This document shows, piece after piece, positions 61,429 through 64,000 of a stretch of DNA of 64,000 nucleotides. Numbering within the stretch: position 1 is the stretch's first letter; every line of letters starts with the position of its first letter. Below the pieces are notes generated by a model that was not told the DNA's origin, did no database searches, and worked only from the letters and a program-made list of their open reading frames with translations. The stretch covers positions 5,580,001 to 5,644,000 of the forward strand of contig NZ_CP034689.1 in assembly GCF_003994415.1 (NCBI RefSeq). Reading direction: 5' to 3'. The translations under genes and the position numbers were made by a program. This DNA is from Achromobacter spanius. Lineage in GTDB: Bacteria > Pseudomonadota > Gammaproteobacteria > Burkholderiales > Burkholderiaceae_B.

Positions 61429-62352
61429 ATGCGCCTTCCCCAAAGCCTGCGAGCCCTGCGTCCGTCCGAGATCGGCGGGCTGTTAATGGATTCCGCCAAC
61501 CAGTGGTCGGCCCATCGCGCGTCCAGCAAGGGCGCCGCGCTGGCGCTTTACATGGTGTTTTCACTGGCGCCGATGCTGATCCTGGTGATCGCGGTGGCGG
61601 GCGCGTTCTATGGCGAAGACGCGGTGCGTTCCGAACTGTTCCTGCAAATGCGCGACTTGACCGGAGAGCGCGGCGCGGAAGTGATTCAGACGGTATTGGC
61701 CAGCGCCCATGAATCGGGCGGCGGGTGGATTGCCGCGCTGATTTCGATTTTTGTGTTGATCTTCAGCGCCACCACGGCGTTTGCCGAACTGAAAGCCAGC
61801 CTGGACGATTTGTGGGACGTCTCCGCCAACCAGAAAGGCGGCATCCATGGCATGGTGCGCAGCCGCATGCTGTCGTTTGGTCTGGTGCTGGTGCTGGCGC
61901 TGTTCCTGCTGGTGTCGCTGACCGTGAATGCGGTGCTGGGCGCCGCAAGAAAATTGTATGGCGACCTGTGGATGGCCTCCACCTTCGCGACAGTGCTGGA
62001 CTGGGTGTCGACGCTGTTTTCTTTTTCGGTGGTGGTGGCGCTGTTTGCCGTGATCTTCAAGCTGCTGCCCAGCGCCAAGATTTCCTGGCCGGACGTGATA
62101 CCCGGCGCCATCGTGACGGCCGCGCTGTTCCTGGTGGGCAAGTGGGGCATCGGCCTGTATTTGAGCCGGGGCGCGGCGGTATCGGCCTATGGCGCGGCGG
62201 GCTCGCTGATTGCCCTGCTGCTGTGGATCTACTATTCCGCGCAGATCTTTTTCTTTGGCGCGGTGTTCACGCGGCAGTTCGCGCTGCGATTCGGCGATGC
62301 CGCAAAGCCTGGCGAGTCGGACCCGGCCCCAGCAGCACCCCCACAAGCCTAG
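61429..62352 (+). CDS. YihY/BrkB-family membrane protein
   Basis: This ~307-residue protein has six hydrophobic segments typical of the YihY/BrkB family (GAALALYMVFSLAPMLILVI, LISIFVLIFSATTAFAELKA, GSLIALLLWIYYSAQIFFFG). The start was taken at the ATG at 61429 (MRLPQSLRALR) because a TACAAT -10-like box covers the earlier ATG at 61396. BrkB was first described in serum resistance of Bordetella. The molecular activity is unknown and the C-terminus is a short Pro/Ala tail. Confidence 0.85.
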   Translation: MRLPQSLRALRPSEIGGLLMDSANQWSAHRASSKGAALALYMVFSLAPMLILVIAVAGAFYGEDAVRSELFLQMRDLTGERGAEVIQTVLASAHESGGGWIAALISIFVLIFSATTAFAELKASLDDLWDVSANQKGGIHGMVRSRMLSFGLVLVLALFLLVSLTVNAVLGAARKLYGDLWMASTFATVLDWVSTLFSFSVVVALFAVIFKLLPSAKISWPDVIPGAIVTAALFLVGKWGIGLYLSRGAAVSAYGAAGSLIALLLWIYYSAQIFFFGAVFTRQFALRFGDAAKPGESDPAPAAPPQA

Positions 62353-62481
62353 GCCGCTCTAGATACAATCGCGTCTACCGCGAGTTCTTCGACGCTGATG
62401 GCCCCGCCCGCGCACCCGCAGCGGTGCATCCGTTGCCGCACCCGCACTTGCTGATTCGAACCAAGGCGGGCGCCACCAAGC

Positions 62482-63438
62482 ATGTCGAACTTCCGCATCA
62501 CGCCCAACGCGCTCAGCCACAAGCTGAAGCTGCATCAATTGCAGATTTTTGAACGCGTGCTGGCGCGCCGGTCGCTGTCGCGCGCGGCCAGTGAACTGCA
62601 CCTGACCCAACCCACCGTTACCAAGGCCATCCATGACCTGGAGGCCTTCTTCGGCGCGACCTTGTTCGAACGGTCGAACCGAGGCGTCACGCCCACCGAG
62701 CTAGCTTTAGTGTTGGGGCACCGCGTTCACGCCATGTTGGCCGAAGTGCGCTACATGGCGGATGACATCGACGCGGTGCTGGGCGGCGCCAGCGGTCATG
62801 TGGTGGTGGGCACGCTGATTGCCGCATCGGCCAAGCTGCTGCCCGAAGCCATTGCAGGTTTGATGACCGACCACCCCGGCATCCAGGTCACCGTGCGCGA
62901 AGGGCCGTCCGCGCAACTATTGCCGGCACTGGCCACGGGCGACGTGGACATCGTGGTGGGCCGCCTGCCCGGCGCCGACATGGCGTCGATTTCCGGCGTG
63001 GCGGTGGACCACCACAAGCTCTACCGCGAAGCGCTGTGCCTGGTGGTGGGTGCGCAGCATCCGCTGGCCGGCGCGCAAGACATCGCCTTGGCGGATCTGG
63101 CCGATCACATCTGGATCCTGCCCGCGCCCACCTCGCCGTTGCGCGCGTCCGTGGAGCGCACCTTCTTTGACGCGGGCTTGCGCTTGCCCGCCCGCCACGT
63201 GGAATCGCTGTCGCTGCTGACCAATATCGGCATCCTGATGCACAGCGAGGCGCTGGCGCTGATTCCCTATGACGCAGCGGCGCAGTTTTTGTCCATGGGT
63301 TTGTTGGCGCGGCTGCCCACTAGCGTGTTCGGGGATTTTGGCGACGTGGGCTATTCCATCCGCGCCGATCGCCCGATGACGCCCGCCTGCCAACGGCTGG
63401 TGGAATATCTGAAAGCCATCGCGGCGCAGCGCGACTGA
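62482..63438 (+). CDS. LysR-family regulator (PcaQ/GbpR-like)
   Basis: This 318-residue LysR protein has the DNA-binding helix region LKLHQLQIFERVLARRSLSR, AASELHLTQPTVTKAIHDLE and the effector domain VVVGTLIAASAKLLPEAIAG. It belongs to the group regulating aromatic-acid or sugar catabolism. It lies 215 bases before the 3-hydroxyanthranilate dioxygenase gene in the same direction and may regulate it. That link is inferred. Confidence 0.87.
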   Translation: MSNFRITPNALSHKLKLHQLQIFERVLARRSLSRAASELHLTQPTVTKAIHDLEAFFGATLFERSNRGVTPTELALVLGHRVHAMLAEVRYMADDIDAVLGGASGHVVVGTLIAASAKLLPEAIAGLMTDHPGIQVTVREGPSAQLLPALATGDVDIVVGRLPGADMASISGVAVDHHKLYREALCLVVGAQHPLAGAQDIALADLADHIWILPAPTSPLRASVERTFFDAGLRLPARHVESLSLLTNIGILMHSEALALIPYDAAAQFLSMGLLARLPTSVFGDFGDVGYSIRADRPMTPACQRLVEYLKAIAAQRD

Positions 63439-63458
63439 ACCCACGCGCGCCGCGCGAC

Positions 63459-63527
63459 GATGCTGAAAGCGCGTAGCGCAATGATGCTGAAAGCGCGCCG
63501 TGCATCGATGCTGAAACCGTGCCTCGG
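63459..63527. repeat. three 24-bp tandem repeats
   Basis: GATGCTGAAAGCGCG begins at 63459 and 63483, and a diverged copy (GATGCTGAAACCGTG) at 63507. The period is exactly 24 bases. It lies between the LysR gene and the dioxygenase gene. Confidence 0.75.
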
Positions 63528-63653
63528 CCTGCCGCGCGCCCTCTACGGGAAACCCCGCGATAGATAAGCCGCATACCCAAGCGCGCAATTTCTATTATTC
63601 CCCCGGCGCACTCGCCGCCTAGACTGCATCAAACTCGCCTTCCGGAGATCTTC

Positions 63654-64000
63654 ATGCCCGCCTACGGCCCGCCGTTGAATTTCCAGCGCTGGATCGACGA
63701 CCACGCCCACCTGCTCAAGCCGCCGGTCGGCAATCAGCAGATCTGGCAAGACGCCGACTTCATCGTCACGGTGGTCGGTGGCCCGAACCACCGCACCGAC
63801 TATCACGACGACCCGCTGGAAGAATTCTTCTACCAGTTTCGCGGCAACGCCTGGTTGTCCTTGTGGGTGGACGGCAAGGCCGAACGTGTCGACCTTAAGG
63901 AAGGCGACATCTTTCTCTTGCCGCCGCACGTGCGCCATTCGCCGCAACGCCCCGAAGCGGACAGCGCCTGTCTGGTCATCGAACGCCAGCGCCCGGTGGG
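63654..64000 (+). CDS. nbaC: 3-hydroxyanthranilate 3,4-dioxygenase, C-terminus beyond the window
   Basis: About 115 residues are present before the right edge. This cupin dioxygenase starts PPLNFQRWIDDHAHLLKPPV. Fe(II) ligands are expected in RTDYHDDPLEEFF (His and Glu) and LLPPHVRHSPQRP (His). It cleaves 3-hydroxyanthranilate in the kynurenine or 2-nitrobenzoate routes. The ATG at 63654 follows CGGAGAT. nbaC and haaO/kynurenine-pathway names both apply to this family. Confidence 0.88.
   Translation, partial: MPAYGPPLNFQRWIDDHAHLLKPPVGNQQIWQDADFIVTVVGGPNHRTDYHDDPLEEFFYQFRGNAWLSLWVDGKAERVDLKEGDIFLLPPHVRHSPQRPEADSACLVIERQRPV

Overview
The window is GC-rich beta-proteobacterial DNA, most like Achromobacter or a close Bordetella relative (Alcaligenaceae). 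The basis is the GroEL sequence with its GGMGGMDF tail, a CIRCE-controlled groESL operon, a Bug-family solute-binding protein, sorAB-type sulfite dehydrogenase genes and aromatic ring-cleavage genes. No rRNA, tRNA or CRISPR array was recognised.

Bases 1-17,200 look like chromosome. A 2-aminophenol ring-cleavage operon (amnB-amnA-amnC, cut by the window edge) runs leftward from a divergent MarR regulator. An MFS exporter follows, then a leftward operon of CoA-transferase, quinone-oxidoreductase-like enzyme and Bug protein, divergent from a LysR regulator. Next are a two-subunit molybdenum hydroxylase with its XdhC maturation factor, ribA flanked by two gene scars (MFS and aldehyde dehydrogenase), sulfite dehydrogenase sorA-sorB, and two small envelope proteins.

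Bases 17,230-59,050 are accessory. The core is a 40.4 kb Tn7-like transposon (18,655-59,044). Its ends carry repeated TTGAGTTTGGAAT sites and it is flanked by the 5-bp duplication ACAAT. The left arm holds tnsA-tnsB-tnsC-tniQ-tniQ, preceded by orphan antitoxin genes. The cargo starts with a large STAND NTPase that has an N-terminal PD-(D/E)xK-like nuclease motif (an Avs-like antiphage candidate). An IS66 copy with 8-bp duplications separates it from a small protein with class III nucleotide-cyclase-like signatures. The rest is a metal-resistance block: chromate (chrB, chrA, a second ChrB-like gene, and a superoxide dismutase-rhodanese fusion), nickel/cobalt (CsoR/RcnR regulator, RcnA-like and NreB-like exporters), an HME-RND efflux system (B-A-DUF3240-C) with a CzcRS-like two-component system, and a HupE-like permease. 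Decayed genes follow: a zinc ABC operon collapsed into one hybrid reading frame, and an mqsRA locus with a dead toxin. A second, degenerate transposon end sits directly left of the element, which suggests tandem insertion at one target.

The element lies about 40 bp upstream of the groESL -35 box and leaves promoter and CIRCE intact. Chromosome resumes at groES-groEL, then a YihY/BrkB membrane protein, a LysR regulator and the start of a 3-hydroxyanthranilate 3,4-dioxygenase gene cut by the right edge.

The main leads are the transposon and its unusual insertion point, the STAND nuclease with its cyclase-like neighbour, and the repeated pattern of antitoxin genes kept beside dead or absent toxins.
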